In this document: positions 43,310 through 53,826 of the stretch, piece by piece
How positions within the stretch are numbered: the stretch's first letter is position 1
Layout of the letters: each line of letters opens with the position of its first letter
From: Paraphoma chrysanthemicola
Lineage: Eukaryota > Ascomycota > Dothideomycetes > Pleosporales > Phaeosphaeriaceae
Length of the DNA stretch: 64,000 bases
Assembly (NCBI GenBank): GCA_020744225.1
Contig: JAGMWG010000018.1
Coordinates: forward strand, 310,001-374,000
Direction of reading: 5' to 3'
Notes under the pieces: generated by a model
What the model was told of the DNA's origin: nothing
Database searches by the model: none
The model's input: only the letters and a program-made list of their open reading frames with translations
Program-made: the position numbers and the translations under genes

Positions 43310-45340
43310 CTCAAGCCTACAACAATTACCCCAACGGAGCCGTCCGAACCTTCCCAACTCTGCCCTGTTGATCCTATCCAGATAAATTGCTCCGGCGGTA
43401 CGCTTATGTATACACCTCGCTTCTACCAACCCATAACCATCCAATCCTCCGCGCCCAACCCTGCATACCCTCCCTCCACCCCTCGTCGATCGACCTACAC
43501 TATTCCCGCACGTAAAACACTACCATTCGTCCTTCCTCCCACCTTCTCACGTTGCCCCGTCTCATTGGTGAGTCCGGACTATCCGCCGGTGTAAGCGGAC
43601 CCGGCAATCAAGATCACCCGGCTCCAGGGTCGCTGATCAGGAAGGTACGGGGAGGTGATTCGGCGAGGCGTTTGATGCGAGGTGTTTCACTGTCAGGGTC
43701 TTGGTCGTTGTTATCGCCGGATAACGCGCCAACGGGGCATGTGCGAGTGCGATAGGCTGTGTTGGATTGGTGATCGACAAGGTGGTTCGGGAACTAGCTG
43801 TTTTGGGAAGGTGGCGATAGGGCACGGGGGAGGCACGTGGAGGACTGGGGGATTCAGGACGGAGAAAGGTGAAGTTATTTTGTTTCGTTTTGGGCAAGAG
43901 CGAGGTGATGGGAATGGTGGAGGGCGGTATCGGAGAGAAGAGGTCCGGGCGCGGGTGAAATGATGGGACTAGGTTGGACGGAGATTGGGTTGAGCTGGTG
44001 TATCAATTGCCCTATGCTATTTCCGTAATAGCTCCCAGACAGCAGATTAACAGTGTTTATGTTTCAGCATTACAAGACAAATCTTCATGTTCTTCGTTAA
44101 CTTGAAGTCGTTGTCATATCAAACGGGCCGATTCTGCATGAGCCCTCCACCCAACAAGTCCTTTACCACGACAAAAGGCAGTCTTGAATTATTTGACCGC
44201 TAGACGGAATAACCCAAAGTTGCATACCGCGCTTAGTGTACTTCTCTTGCAGCCCCAAGTATGAAAGACTTTAGAACTGTCATCGTGCTTCAGTGAAGTA
44301 TGTCGGTGACTTCCTGCAGGAAAGTAAAACCACGTGAGACTGCCATTCCCACGAATTCGTTGTTTTTTTTGCTCAGTCGCTGCGCGGAACTACGAGTGCG
44401 TAATTTTCCAGTGTCAATGTATATGACTTCCTGCACGACTTGTCATCCTCGAGACCAAAGGCATCAGCTAGAAAGAATTAGAAGACGTTCGAACTGAGAA
44501 AGGTCGCCACAACGTTGTGAGTCGGAGTATATTCAAGTCAGTGTCATGTATTAGTAGCACTCGAGCGGGGCAAGACACTGGGAGGACTAAGGCTTAGACG
44601 CCATATGCAGTCTTGTTAGACCTAGACGCTTGCCAAAGCTCCATGAAATACCCTTACATCTTAGCCGTCACTGCATAAGCCTAGTATCGGCCTTCTTTGA
44701 AGTGACTTGGAAAATGTTTTGCGAAAAAGGAACCTTAATTTTATACATTTTGGAGACATTTATCACGAAGAAATCATGTTCATGCAGCATGATATAAACC
44801 ACTAAATCCCAGCACTACATTCTATTTCCAACCTTCAGTATTGCATCCAGATCAACACCAGCGTTCGAAACCACCACCACAAATGCGATGTGCTGTGGCG
44901 CTGCCCTGCGCAAAAGGCTGTTGAATTGTGATCATGTGAGCGGTGATTACTTCCATTAAAAAGTAGCGATATATTAGGCCACGTCGGTTTCAGTAATCGA
45001 CATTGTAGAATGCCGCGTTGAGTAATGCACATCAAACCGTGGCTCGACATATCCTGCTATTCAATGGAACATTACCTCGAAGTAACACTCAAATCCAAAG
45101 AGAACGTTTGCTGTGGCACTTGACGATGCTATTTAAACCCTTTCACCTGCTGTATCGCTTGTATCTCGCCACGACCTTAACATTTCACTTTGTTCTAAAA
45201 ACATGCCAAAGCTTCATGAATGTCTTCCTCTCCGCCAATTTTCTCAACGCACAATCTTCGACGCGATCACCACCTCGACCTCAAGACAGATGATTGTGTT
45301 ATACATGCGTTGTAGATTTCTACTTTGAGCAAGACGAATA
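43310..45340. other. 2-kb gene-poor region
   Basis: This is one of the two longest gaps. Only short frames occur, with no domain signatures. The section from about 44000 to 45200 is visibly richer in A and T than its neighbours, has no detectable repeat, and may be decayed sequence. The part after 43500 has CT-rich and G-rich stretches. I see no tRNA-like fold. Confidence 0.45.
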
Positions 45341-46526
45341 TCACAGCTTTGACTTGACCCATGCTTGCACAGCTTGTTGACTTCCCGTCCCCGAGTCGCC
45401 CTTGTAGCCCAGAATGCGCTCGACGATCATTTCCTCGTGACATGCCTTTGGTGTGACGATTGTGTGTGCAACACCACCATTTACGCTGAAGCCCTTGGTG
45501 AATTTGTCCGCAAATGCGAGAATTCCGTCCTTGAGAATCTCATTATCACCAGCCCATATCAGTACCTCACCTACGACGTCAGCAACAGGCGTCCACCAGT
45601 CTGGTGCGGCGAGGACGGGTTCACTATAGAAGTCGCCGGCGAATGGCGAAGTGCTACCAAGGAAAGCTTGAGCCCAACGAGTCAGCGCTCGCGCGTCGAA
45701 CATGTCGCGCTCGGCATTGGTCACGAAGGCTGGTGTATTTGTCTGGGTCAACGACGCCCACGGCGAGATGAGCAAGGCGGCATGGATCTTGGAGGGCAGG
45801 ATGAGTGGCTGGACTTCGGGATGTGGGTGAGCGATGTGCGATAAGACAGCAAGGGTAAGATTTCCGCCAGCAGAATCTCCGCCCAGAATGAGATCCGACG
45901 GGTCGCGGCCTTCGGTCTCGACAAGGTGACGCAGCAGCTCTACCGCTTGCTTGAGTTGTGTCGGGTATGTCTGCTCAGGCGCGAGGTCGTATGAAAGGAG
46001 AAGCGCGGAGACGTCAGGGCCAAGGGACTTCTGCAGGTCATTGAGCCATGTCTGGTGGCCGGGCCCACACGGCATCACGTAGCCACCGCCTGTGTAGTGT
46101 TAGTGTTAGTCCTGGACCCTGCGTACATGTCAGAATGGACGTACCATGAAAGTACACGATGACCTTCTTCACGCTGCTGCTGCCGAACCAGTGCGCCTGC
46201 GTGCCGCTAGGCAGTATTATACTCTCAGGTGTGAAACCGTTGTCCTTTGCGAATTGAAGATATGCCGGCGTCGTGGGTACGCTCATGTAGCGGTCCGCCG
46301 CAAGGTCGAGATTACCGAGCTGCGTACGGAACATGGCGAATATGACGTCTTTGAAGTAGGTATTTGAGCCATTGGTGCCCTTGAAAGGAGACGTGAAGGC
46401 GCGGCCGGATGCTGAGCCAACTAACTAAAGGTTAACAAGCTGGTTCGTTGCAGGTTGATGCAGGGACATACCAGCTTTGAGGACGGCCGAGGCAATGCCT
46501 AGCTTGCTCACGTTTTGGTCTGCCAT
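45341..46526 (-). CDS. Alpha/beta hydrolase, HSL-type esterase
   Basis: Three exons (46472-46526, 46145-46420, 45341-46089) encode about 359 residues. The second intron splits the oxyanion-hole motif; removal gives VIVYFHGGGYVMPCG. The nucleophile elbow is GGDSAGGNLTLAV, the aspartate is in WAGDNEILKDG, and the histidine is in KACHEEMIVE. The order matches the hormone-sensitive-lipase branch, which takes small esters and, in fungi, steryl acetates and secondary-metabolite esters. I see no signal peptide, so it is probably intracellular. It is divergent from the bZIP gene with 281 bp between starts, so the two may share regulation. The natural substrate is unknown. Confidence 0.88.
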
Positions 46527-46733
46527 GATCTTGGGTGGTATGAAGGTAGAAAGAAAGGGTTGTACAGCTCCAGCGAGGCTGCCTTCCCGCGACAATAGTA
46601 ATCACCCCATGGCTGCAGTCTGGATGTGATGCGACGGGTCTCCCGGGGCGCATTATCCGAGGCAGTGGAAATGTGGGGTTCGCTGACGCGCCAAGCAGTA
46701 GCTCGTCGCTCCTCCCATGTCGTGCCAGCGTCA

Positions 46734-46739
46734 TGACTC
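46734..46739 (+). promoter_or_regulatory. AP-1-like half-palindrome TGACTC
   Basis: TGACTCG lies in the 281-bp divergent region between the hydrolase and the bZIP gene. It resembles TGASTCA, the classical bZIP site. With the matching copy at 46777 it could serve for regulation by the adjacent bZIP factor or by another one. Short motifs occur by chance, so this is only suggestive. Confidence 0.3.
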
Positions 46740-46776
46740 GGGCGGTCAATTCGCTCTCGCGCGCTTGAATCGACGC

Positions 46777-46782
46777 TGAGTC
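46777..46782 (+). promoter_or_regulatory. Second AP-1-like motif TGAGTC
   Basis: TGAGTCG lies 25 bp before the bZIP start codon and 38 bp after the first copy. It has the same TGASTCG form as the site at 46734, which makes a pair in a short shared promoter. Confidence 0.3.
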
Positions 46783-46807
46783 GAGCCAACAATCGTCCAC
46801 GGTCAGC

Positions 46808-48565
46808 ATGGCGTCCCCGGCTGACGCGGACACACCAGCGTCGAACAGCAGGGACGGCGACCAGCAGGACGATGGCCAGCCTAACAAGAAGCGCCGCACC
46901 GGTCCCAATTCGCGCGGCGTTGCCAATCTCACGCCCGAACAGCTCGCACGGAAGCGCGCAAACGACCGCGAGGCCCAGCGCGCCATCAGAGAGCGCACCA
47001 AGAACCAAATCGACAGGCTGAACCAGCGCATCCGGGACCTCGAGAGCCAGCAGCCGTATCATGACCTTCAGGTGGTGCTCAGGGAGAAAGAGCAGGTCCA
47101 AGCAGAGAATGCCGACATCAAAAAGCGTCTTGAAAGCGTGCTGAGCATCATCCAACCCATTGTGCGCGCTTCGGGCGGACTCGATGGTATGCAAACAGTA
47201 TACAGGTAGTCTTGGTCGTGACTGACGTCTGCGCAGAATTGGCAGCTGCTGCTGAGCGGTCGCCGCTTCCTGTTCCTCCACCACAACACCGCGACGCGCC
47301 TGTGCAACCTACCGATCCCCGCCAATTCCACGCCGCCCTACAAGAATTAGCTGCCGCCTCGCCCACCAACGGCGTCCACTCGCCCGGTGCTGCGGATGGA
47401 GGGAGACCATGGATGTTTCCCGGCGAAGGCCCTACGAGCCATATGCGCCGCTACTCGAACAGCCCGCAGTATGAGCCAACACGCCCGCCGCAAATGCAAG
47501 CCCCAGAGATGCCCTTCGACGAGCGCTTGGGCGTCGATTTCCTGCTTGATAATGGCCAGAGAAGAGCTGTGGACCCGAACCTACCACCTCCGCAGCAGCC
47601 GCAGCCCAGCAATGTAAGCTGCAGCAGTCTTGCACAATATGCGCCCAACCTCGTGGCTCATCTCACGCTGCCGCGGAACGTTACTCCGACCTGTCCACTC
47701 GATGTCATACTCCTTGACTTCTTACAGGACAGACAAACGCGTGCAGCAGAAGGGGTACCGCTTAAGACGTTAGTTGGCCCGTTATACCCCAACTTCACGT
47801 CATTAGTATATCCTGATCGCATTGTCGAGGCGCATCCGCTGTCGCAACTGTTCACCGATATCCTGCGCACCTTCCCGGACATCTGCGGCAAGCCCGAGCA
47901 GGTTGCCATTGTGTTCATCATGTTCCTGATCATGCGCTGGCAGATTGAGCCCACTCAGGAGAACTACGACAGATTGCCACACTGGGTAACACCGCGGCCA
48001 TCGCAGCTGTTTGTGGGACATCCGTTGTGGTTTGACCATCTTCCCTGGTGAGTCACATGTGCAGCGAGATGTCGTCCGCTGACCTGCGTCTACTCCAAAT
48101 CCCATCACGTGCCCATTGAAAAGGAGACATGACTAATCAGATTTCAGGCCAAAACTACGTGACCGACTTGTCATAACCAAGCCATTCGTATCTTTCGAGA
48201 ACTTTTTCATTCCATTCACTACCACAGTCTCGCTCAACTGGCCGTACGAGCCCCAAGATGTCCTCCTCCCTGCGTCCAAGGTGAACTCGCATACCTTATC
48301 GGTGGCATCCTCTATTCCTGCGTCGTCGCCATACTCAACGCATGTCAACGCAGGCTCACCACAAGGCCCACCCACACCTCAACCCCCCGCCCAGCCATCT
48401 GGCCTCGGTCTCATGGGGCCGCTCCCAAAAGAAGACGACCAATGGCTCATCAACCCGGCCTTCGAGAGCCACCTCCGTGACTTGAACAACTGGTCTCTTG
48501 GACCAAGTTTTGTAGGCACGTTCCCCGCATTTGCAGATTGTGTGAAGGTCAAGCCCGGTCGATGA
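46808..48565 (+). CDS. bZIP transcription factor with DUF3425 domain
   Basis: Three exons (46808-47186, 47237-48047, 48148-48565) encode about 535 residues. The basic region is ARKRANDREAQRAIRERTKNQID (given in parts: ARKRANDREAQR, then RERTK), followed by a leucine-zipper-like coiled coil to about residue 115. A Pro-rich linker follows. The C-terminal half has the DUF3425 features: CPLDVILLDFLQDRQ, VYPDRIVEAHPLSQLFTDILRTF, and the stretch across the second splice, WFDHLPWPKLRDRLV. The combination is a large fungal regulator family with mostly unknown targets; some control secondary metabolism, stress or nutrition. It shares a promoter region with the alpha/beta hydrolase, a natural candidate target. 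Splice junctions are all in phase. Confidence 0.93.
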
Positions 48566-49120
48566 AGCAACTTGTAGATGTACGCTGCGACCCGGCGCCG
48601 GCGTGAATGGAGGAAAAGGGAAATTATTTGCTAACGTCAACATCATTATGTGCTTGTGGAGGAGTAATTGGCATGTGCGCTATGGGGTTATTGACTGTAT
48701 TGATATGAAGTATTGAGGTACCACTTTCCCCCTTCGAGAAACGATGGGGAGTTTTAAGTGTTGTATTACATAGAGCACAGTATTTTCGGTAACTTTACCA
48801 CAATCATGAATACAAAGTTTCTCGATTTTGGGAAGAACCATGCTTAGCTTGACGACTTGTGCGCCGAGTATCGGCTGATGTAGTTAGTAATTTCTGGAAT
48901 GATAAGGTCTCTCGCAGTCCAGAGATTGCAAAAGTATGTATGAATTGAGGAGAGTAGTCTGGAAGCTGCTAGGTCGATATTTAGCTCTCTTCCTTTGTTC
49001 CATGTTTGCGTTTGTTCGCCTTGTCTGAGACTTCAAGATTGCTCTCGCTTCATGCCTATGCCTTGATAGGCCCAGCTTTACCGCGCTTCAAGCTTACTGA
49101 GCACTATTTGCAGATCCAAC
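48566..49120. other. Intergenic, no supported gene
   Basis: About 0.55 kb holds the bZIP 3' UTR and the promoter of the next small gene. No further feature was found. Confidence 0.5.
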
Positions 49121-49576
49121 ATGTCCGCGCCAGCCAATCCACAACCTTTCGTCTCGTCATCCAAAAACACCTTCATGTTCGACTACCTCGATCCCCTGGT
49201 TCTCACAATCTACATCGGGCTCTACCTATCCGTGAACATGCTCTCCATAACACAATCCTGCGATTGTCCAGTACGTGTCTTTCGTTCACTATTGCCACAC
49301 TTCGGCTAATATTATGCAGATAACCTCGCGTTCCTCATTCGCTACAGTACATATTCTCTTATCGGAGCGGAGAGTGTCTCGGTGATTGGAACACGAACTA
49401 CTCAAGGACTGGAAGTGGTAGCTGTCATGCTTCACAACGGGTCAGACGACGCACACATTATTGCGAGCGCTGCGGCGAATGGGGAGGAGGGATCTGTGTT
49501 AAGATATCTGCTCGATGAGGTGAACAGGTTGACGTTTCAAGTGGTGGAGAAGGTGGAGAAGATGGCAAATCCGTAG
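49121..49576 (+). CDS. Small membrane protein candidate, splice uncertain
   Basis: The first part, from ATG 49121, reads MSAPANPQPFVSSSKN and then a hydrophobic segment (PLVLTIYIGLYLSVNML) that could span a membrane, to CDCP. The region after the acceptor near 49319 has a protein-like frame beginning NLAFLIRYSTYSLIG and ending ALVEKVEKMANP-like, with a TAG at 49576. The best donor (GTACGT at 49271) would put these two parts out of frame by one base, while a weaker donor three bases later (GTGTCT) would join them with VH between. So either the weaker donor is used or two separate units exist. I recognise no family. Confidence 0.35.
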
Positions 49577-49868
49577 GGGTGGGCATAACGGTCGACTTGA
49601 CTAGTGGAAAGGTGCACGGTGGCAACCATACGGGAGACGATTCATATTGTGGTAAGGGTGTTGTGATTTGGCCCGGAAATAAGAGAGCACGGTTATTGTT
49701 TGTCAACAGCATATAAACTTAGCGGATGCAAGCGGAGGTGAAGGTGAAAGTGAGCTTGACGTACCCTGGAATCGCGCATTTATCATACTCCCTCTTCCAT
49801 TACATTTCCAACGCCTACACAAAAACATCAACTAATTTGGTTGACCACTCGTCCCGACACCGTCAATC

Positions 49869-50281
49869 ATGGACCCAATCCAGGAGCAAATCTTCAACTT
49901 CCTTAATCCACACCGCCGCAATCTTCCCGAAAATCTCGTTCGCGCCATCGCAGGTACCTCTCTCAATATCTCCACGCTGGCGCAATACCGGCTGAAGAAT
50001 TCGTAGGCAATATCACTTTCTTCATCAAATACACCGCTGGTCCAGACCTCAAGGCGGATGCCTTCACCGTCAGCATCGTCGACGTCCGCGGACCGAACAA
50101 CGCCGAAGTTGGCCATAAGGCTACTGTGTGCTTCCACGATGGACCTGGGAAATTCGCAATTGTGGTTGCGCAACAAGTTGAGTGGGGCAAGAACGTGCTT
50201 CTGGCATTGGCGGAGAAAGTCGACAAAGCGGTGTTGCAGATTTTAGCGAAGGAGGGGAATAATGGGTATAGTGACTTCTAG
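49869..50281 (+). CDS. Small conserved-looking protein, function unknown
   Basis: Two exons (49869-49953 and 50007-50281), with a 53-bp intron, encode 119 residues. The start is MDPIQEQIFNFLNPHRRN, and the junction joins VRAIAG to NITFFIKY in frame. Exon 2 has alternating hydrophobic and polar residues (ADAFTVSIVDVRGPNN, KFAIVVAQQVEWG), suggesting a beta-sheet followed by a helix (VLLALAEKVDKAVLQILAK). There is no signal peptide or membrane segment, so it is probably cytosolic. The family is not known to me. The frame-preserving splice and ordinary composition argue that it is a real gene. Confidence 0.6.
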
Positions 50282-51633
50282 AGGTGGGGCTGAGCGAAGG
50301 TACTGTCACGAGGGGAATAGTGATGATTGGGAATAGGATAGGCAGAGGGATTGAAAGATCTTGCTCCTTCATCAGGCATCTGCTCGGTAGATCGCCAGCG
50401 ATGGCTCGACACCTCTCCCGCCTGGACTTGACTGTCACAACACATGTAGAGAACCAATACACATATGCTATGCATATTATGTTATTGAAGTGATCACATA
50501 TGCTGATAGACAAAGTTCTAAAGCCAGAATGGAAAAAGCTCGTTGAAGAAGCATGCGCCAGTTCTAGCGTGGCGTGAGAGAGAAACATTGTGTTTAGACA
50601 AAGCAAAAAGAGCATTAAAAAACACTCGAGGTTCTCGCTAATGGTCGCCCAAGATAGCTACGCGCCAATTAGACAATGCTGGTTGTCGTTTCACGGACCA
50701 ACCAGAATGGTATACATTGTCAGATATCGAGTGTTAACAGTTTTCAGAGTTTTGAAGTATACAACTAAGACTATTAAAAAATGCAACAGGAACGTCTCCA
50801 TCTTTAAAACACCAATGTAAGATAGCAAAGTTCTTCCGCATTTTCCCCATATCTAACACCTTTTCGCACTTTCAGCAGAGAAGAGTGAACACGAAAAATG
50901 CCGCTAACACGTGATGTCGTTCACTTATATACAACGTATTTGATTTCGATAGGAATTGTCTCATAGTGAGTGTTCGTAGGGATGGAAACAGTTCATGTAT
51001 CATGGAAAGTCACGATCAAGATATGCAGCGCAGCGCGTTCTAGAAGTCGTTGTGCTCATGAGACTAAGCTAGATTAGGATTAACAGTGACGTGCTGCTTA
51101 GATATCGCTCCCTTGGCTTCCTCGTTTTTGTTGCGAGGGGTCAAACAGAAATTACAGTACCAATTTCGAGATATAACGCGTTTTACTTTGTCAGCAATTT
51201 TTGAACATTTTTTACACATGTTCGTGGCTAGCTGTCTTAAAACCGTACTTGAACTTGTCATACATGCAAGATTGACGAGACTATGAGGTGCGGAACTAGA
51301 AAAGCGGATCAAGGTTTCATTTCCTCCGAGCGCACCACTTTTGGAACCATTGCCAGGACATTTTTCCATACAGCGTTTGATCAATCTTACGCGGGATGCC
51401 TAGACCATGCGCGAGGTTGGAGATTTTAGAGGTGCTAGCGCAAGAGAGGCTGCTTGCCTGCTGTTCACCACTATTACAAATGGGCTCGAATATGTCTGGC
51501 TTCTACGATCCGGCCGTAGTCGATATGAGCTATATTTATGATACTTTTAACGTGTGTAGTATCTGCCACCGTAATCTGGCTGCGTTCGCTAGTAAAAGGA
51601 ATCGTATGCTAGTGGTCTAGATCCCACCAAACG
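50282..51633. other. 1.35-kb AT-rich region
   Basis: The sequence from about 50480 to 51250 is visibly AT-rich compared with its neighbours, with poly-A and poly-T tracts. Short frames on both strands have no recognisable domains except the candidate listed at 51064. It may be decayed or point-mutated repeat sequence, but no terminal repeats or transposase motifs are seen. Confidence 0.45.
51064..51384 (-). CDS. Possible small Cys-rich ORF
   Basis: This is a 107-codon frame in an AT-rich gap. It contains MCKKCSKIADK and, 16 residues after the first pair, WYCNFCLTPRNK, giving CxxC-x16-CxxC as in zinc ribbons. Flanking residues are basic (KVKRVISR). There is no known family, promoter or splice evidence, and the start is arbitrary. 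It could be the remnant of a repeat-derived gene. Confidence 0.2.
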   Translation of the reverse strand: MIKRCMEKCPGNGSKSGALGGNETLIRFSSSAPHSLVNLACMTSSSTVLRQLATNMCKKCSKIADKVKRVISRNWYCNFCLTPRNKNEEAKGAISKQHVTVNPNLA

Positions 51634-53256
51634 CTAGATCTTTCCTTTGATAAGATCTACAGTGCTATGCCGAGAAAGATGAACCGGTATGTCGCCGATC
51701 TCTGCCATCTTATCCTCTAACAACGCCGTCATCTTCTCCACCACCTCCGCATACGCTGGGTCTCTATATACGTTGAACAGCTCCAATGGATCTTCTTGAC
51801 AGTCAAATAACTCCCACTCTTTGTGATCCGCATCAGCTGGCCGCGCACCCTCGAGACCAAAGTCCTCGTTGTACCAGTAAATAAGCTTGTACCTCTGATC
51901 TCTAACTCCATAATGCGCATATGCTTCATGAATTACGTCATTATGCATCCAGTATCGGTGGTACGCGACTTGTTGCCAATCATCTGGGGTCTTCGATTGG
52001 AGTAATGCGCGGAATGATTTACCTTGCATGTAGGTCGGTGTTGTCAGACCAGCGCATTCCAGCCACGTAGCGGCGAAATCGACGTTCTGAATAATGTCGT
52101 TGCATACGCTTCCAGGGCGTATTTCTCGGGGCCAGCGGATGAGGAAGGGCATTTGGAACGACTCCTCGTACATGAAGCGCTTATCGAACCAACCATGTTC
52201 GCCGAGAAAGAAGCCTTGGTCTGAGGTGTATATGACAATAGTATTCTCGCTCAAGCCCTCTTGATCCAGATAGTCTAGGATACGGCCAGTGTTGTCGTCT
52301 ATACTCTGGATGGTGCGTAAGTATCGTTGCATATAGCGCTGGTATTTGAACTCGGCGAGCTCTGTCGGTGTCCGGAAGGTAAACACGGTGCCATCGTCTT
52401 TGTCAATAAGCCGCATCTTCGTCACATCGTCTGGGTTTGGAATCTTTCGATCGGCTGTAGAGATAGTGTGAGTAGATGTTGATGTGGGAGGAAGGTTGGT
52501 GGACGTACTATACCACCATTGATTCAGTAATTTTGCACCGATTTCGCTGCCACCATCGGGTTGGACGAGACCGAGGTCATGGTATGTGATATCGTCAGCA
52601 ATTCTCATTTTCGCGATCTTGGCGGCTCGCGCTCTGTTCTTGTAGTCGTCCGTAAAAGTATCTGGTAAACGTACAGCATCCTTGTACAGATGTTTATGTT
52701 TCGGGTCGCACTCCCAGCTACGATGAGGAGCTTTATGATGACACATTGCGAAGAACGGACGCGATTTGTCGCGCGTTCGAATGAAGTCCATTGTTTTGTC
52801 CGCAATGATGTCAGTCGCATACCCCGGTACGCGCTTCGTTCCTGATGGCTCGATGAAGAGAGGGTCGTAGTATTCGCCCTGGCCCGGTACAACGCTCCAA
52901 TAATCAAAGCCGGTAGGTTCATGTTCTTTCCCTTCGCCAAGGTGCCATTTGCCTACCATTGCGGTCTGATAGCCACCTGCTTGGAGCTGCTTGGCCACAT
53001 TAGGAAGCCGATTGTTAATCTGGGATGCCAGTGTCATGACGAGGTTGACGTGGTTGTGAGTTCCTGTGAGAACTGCGGCCCGGGATGGCGTACAGATACT
53101 ATTCGTAACATAGCAGTGATTGAACAACATTCCTTCTTTCGCGATCCGATCGAGATTCGGTGTGCTGTTGATGCCTGCGCCGTAGCACGATATGGATTTT
53201 GAGGCATGATCATCCGCCATCATAAATATGATGTTTGGCTGATTTTGTGTCGCCAT
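51634..53256 (-). CDS. Type I sulfatase (formylglycine-dependent, S1 family)
   Basis: A single frame of 540 codons. NIIFMMADDHASKSISCYG opens the family fold with two metal-binding aspartates (D15, D16). SICTPSRAAVLTG carries the CxPSR motif; C55 would become the formylglycine nucleophile. GKWHLGEGKEHEPTGFDYW and GQGEYYDPLFIEPSG resemble N-acetylglucosamine-6-sulfatase-like members, and YTSDQGFFLGEHGWFDKR is the second metal site. No signal peptide is seen, so it is likely cytosolic, which fits an imported substrate. A 54-bp stretch (52455-52508) has strong intron signals and keeps the frame; if spliced, the low-complexity segment STSTNLPPTSTSTHTIS is lost. It stands divergent to the sugar transporter and probably acts with it. 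It hydrolyses a sulfate ester of unknown, possibly amino-sugar, nature. Confidence 0.9.
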   Translation of the reverse strand: MATQNQPNIIFMMADDHASKSISCYGAGINSTPNLDRIAKEGMLFNHCYVTNSICTPSRAAVLTGTHNHVNLVMTLASQINNRLPNVAKQLQAGGYQTAMVGKWHLGEGKEHEPTGFDYWSVVPGQGEYYDPLFIEPSGTKRVPGYATDIIADKTMDFIRTRDKSRPFFAMCHHKAPHRSWECDPKHKHLYKDAVRLPDTFTDDYKNRARAAKIAKMRIADDITYHDLGLVQPDGGSEIGAKLLNQWWYSTSTNLPPTSTSTHTISTADRKIPNPDDVTKMRLIDKDDGTVFTFRTPTELAEFKYQRYMQRYLRTIQSIDDNTGRILDYLDQEGLSENTIVIYTSDQGFFLGEHGWFDKRFMYEESFQMPFLIRWPREIRPGSVCNDIIQNVDFAATWLECAGLTTPTYMQGKSFRALLQSKTPDDWQQVAYHRYWMHNDVIHEAYAHYGVRDQRYKLIYWYNEDFGLEGARPADADHKEWELFDCQEDPLELFNVYRDPAYAEVVEKMTALLEDKMAEIGDIPVHLSRHSTVDLIKGKI

Positions 53257-53533
53257 GGTGGCTGCACGTTTCTTGCAAAGACTTAGATGATTCGAACAAG
53301 ATTGCTGGATTTTCGAGATTGGATTGGATTATGGAACGGCGTGCGAATAGGTGACGAAGAGAATCGCTACGGCTTAAGTGCAAGCTCCAAAAACATAGTT
53401 GAAGCCTAGGTGTGTGGAACATTTTTGATCGATTTTTGTAAGATAAGGTGTGATTTGCTGTGAAACTAGTTTGTGAGGCACAATTCCAAGTGTGTCGGGG
53501 AGAAGTGGGTCGACCGAGATCCGAAATAGGAAA

Positions 53534-53553
53534 CCGACGCCGGTCGGTGTCGG
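53534..53553. promoter_or_regulatory. Inverted repeat CCGACGCC-N4-GGTGTCGG
   Basis: CCGACGCC (53534-53541) and GGTGTCGG (53546-53553) face each other across GGTC. The arms differ at one base. Each arm begins or ends with a CCG/CGG triplet, the half-site type bound by Zn2Cys6 regulators. It sits in the middle of the shared sulfatase/transporter promoter, and a third copy is at 53633. Binding by the tandem Zn2Cys6 protein at 56585 is my inference. Confidence 0.5.
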
Positions 53554-53632
53554 CTAGCTCCAAAAACTTCACGTCAAGCGCAGATCCTCTCCATTACACC
53601 ACCTGGACATAGCCAATCATACCTGCGCGAGA

Positions 53633-53640
53633 CCGACACC
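53633..53640 (+). promoter_or_regulatory. Third copy of the CCGACACC motif
   Basis: CCGACACC matches the right arm of the inverted repeat at 53534 exactly (as its reverse complement). It lies 80 bp closer to the transporter start. Confidence 0.45.
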
Positions 53641-53826
53641 CTGGGTTGTCTACAACTTCCCCAGGAAGTAGATATGGCCCCGCTATTCGACATTTGGATG
53701 GGGCATCACGATCTCGAAGGATCGTACGGGCTCTGTTGGAGAAGGGCATAAATATCAGCAAGTACCTTCGCAAGAACAGAGTGTCCAAATCTTGATCTCT
53801 ACTTTTCCTACTTAAAGCTTGCCACC

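Larger units (their letters stand above)
53257..53826. promoter_or_regulatory. Divergent promoter of sulfatase and sugar transporter
   Basis: 570 bp separates the two start codons. It contains three copies of CCGAC(A/G)CC, described separately. An AT-rich element ATAAATATC near 53749 lies about 75 bp upstream of the transporter ATG and could be its TATA box. The transporter start has a strong GCCACCATGG-like context. A second partial frame near 53210-53572 on the minus strand is considered noise. Confidence 0.6.

Noticed and set aside
43310..45340. AT-rich gene-poor stretch as a transposon relic
   Set aside because: No terminal repeats, target-site duplication or transposase-like frame could be seen, so only the base composition is reported.
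53572..53616. tRNA-like 5' half on the minus strand (GGTGGTGTAATGG, like an A box)
   Set aside because: There is no matching acceptor stem, anticodon stem or GGTTCGANNCC B box downstream, so no cloverleaf can be drawn.
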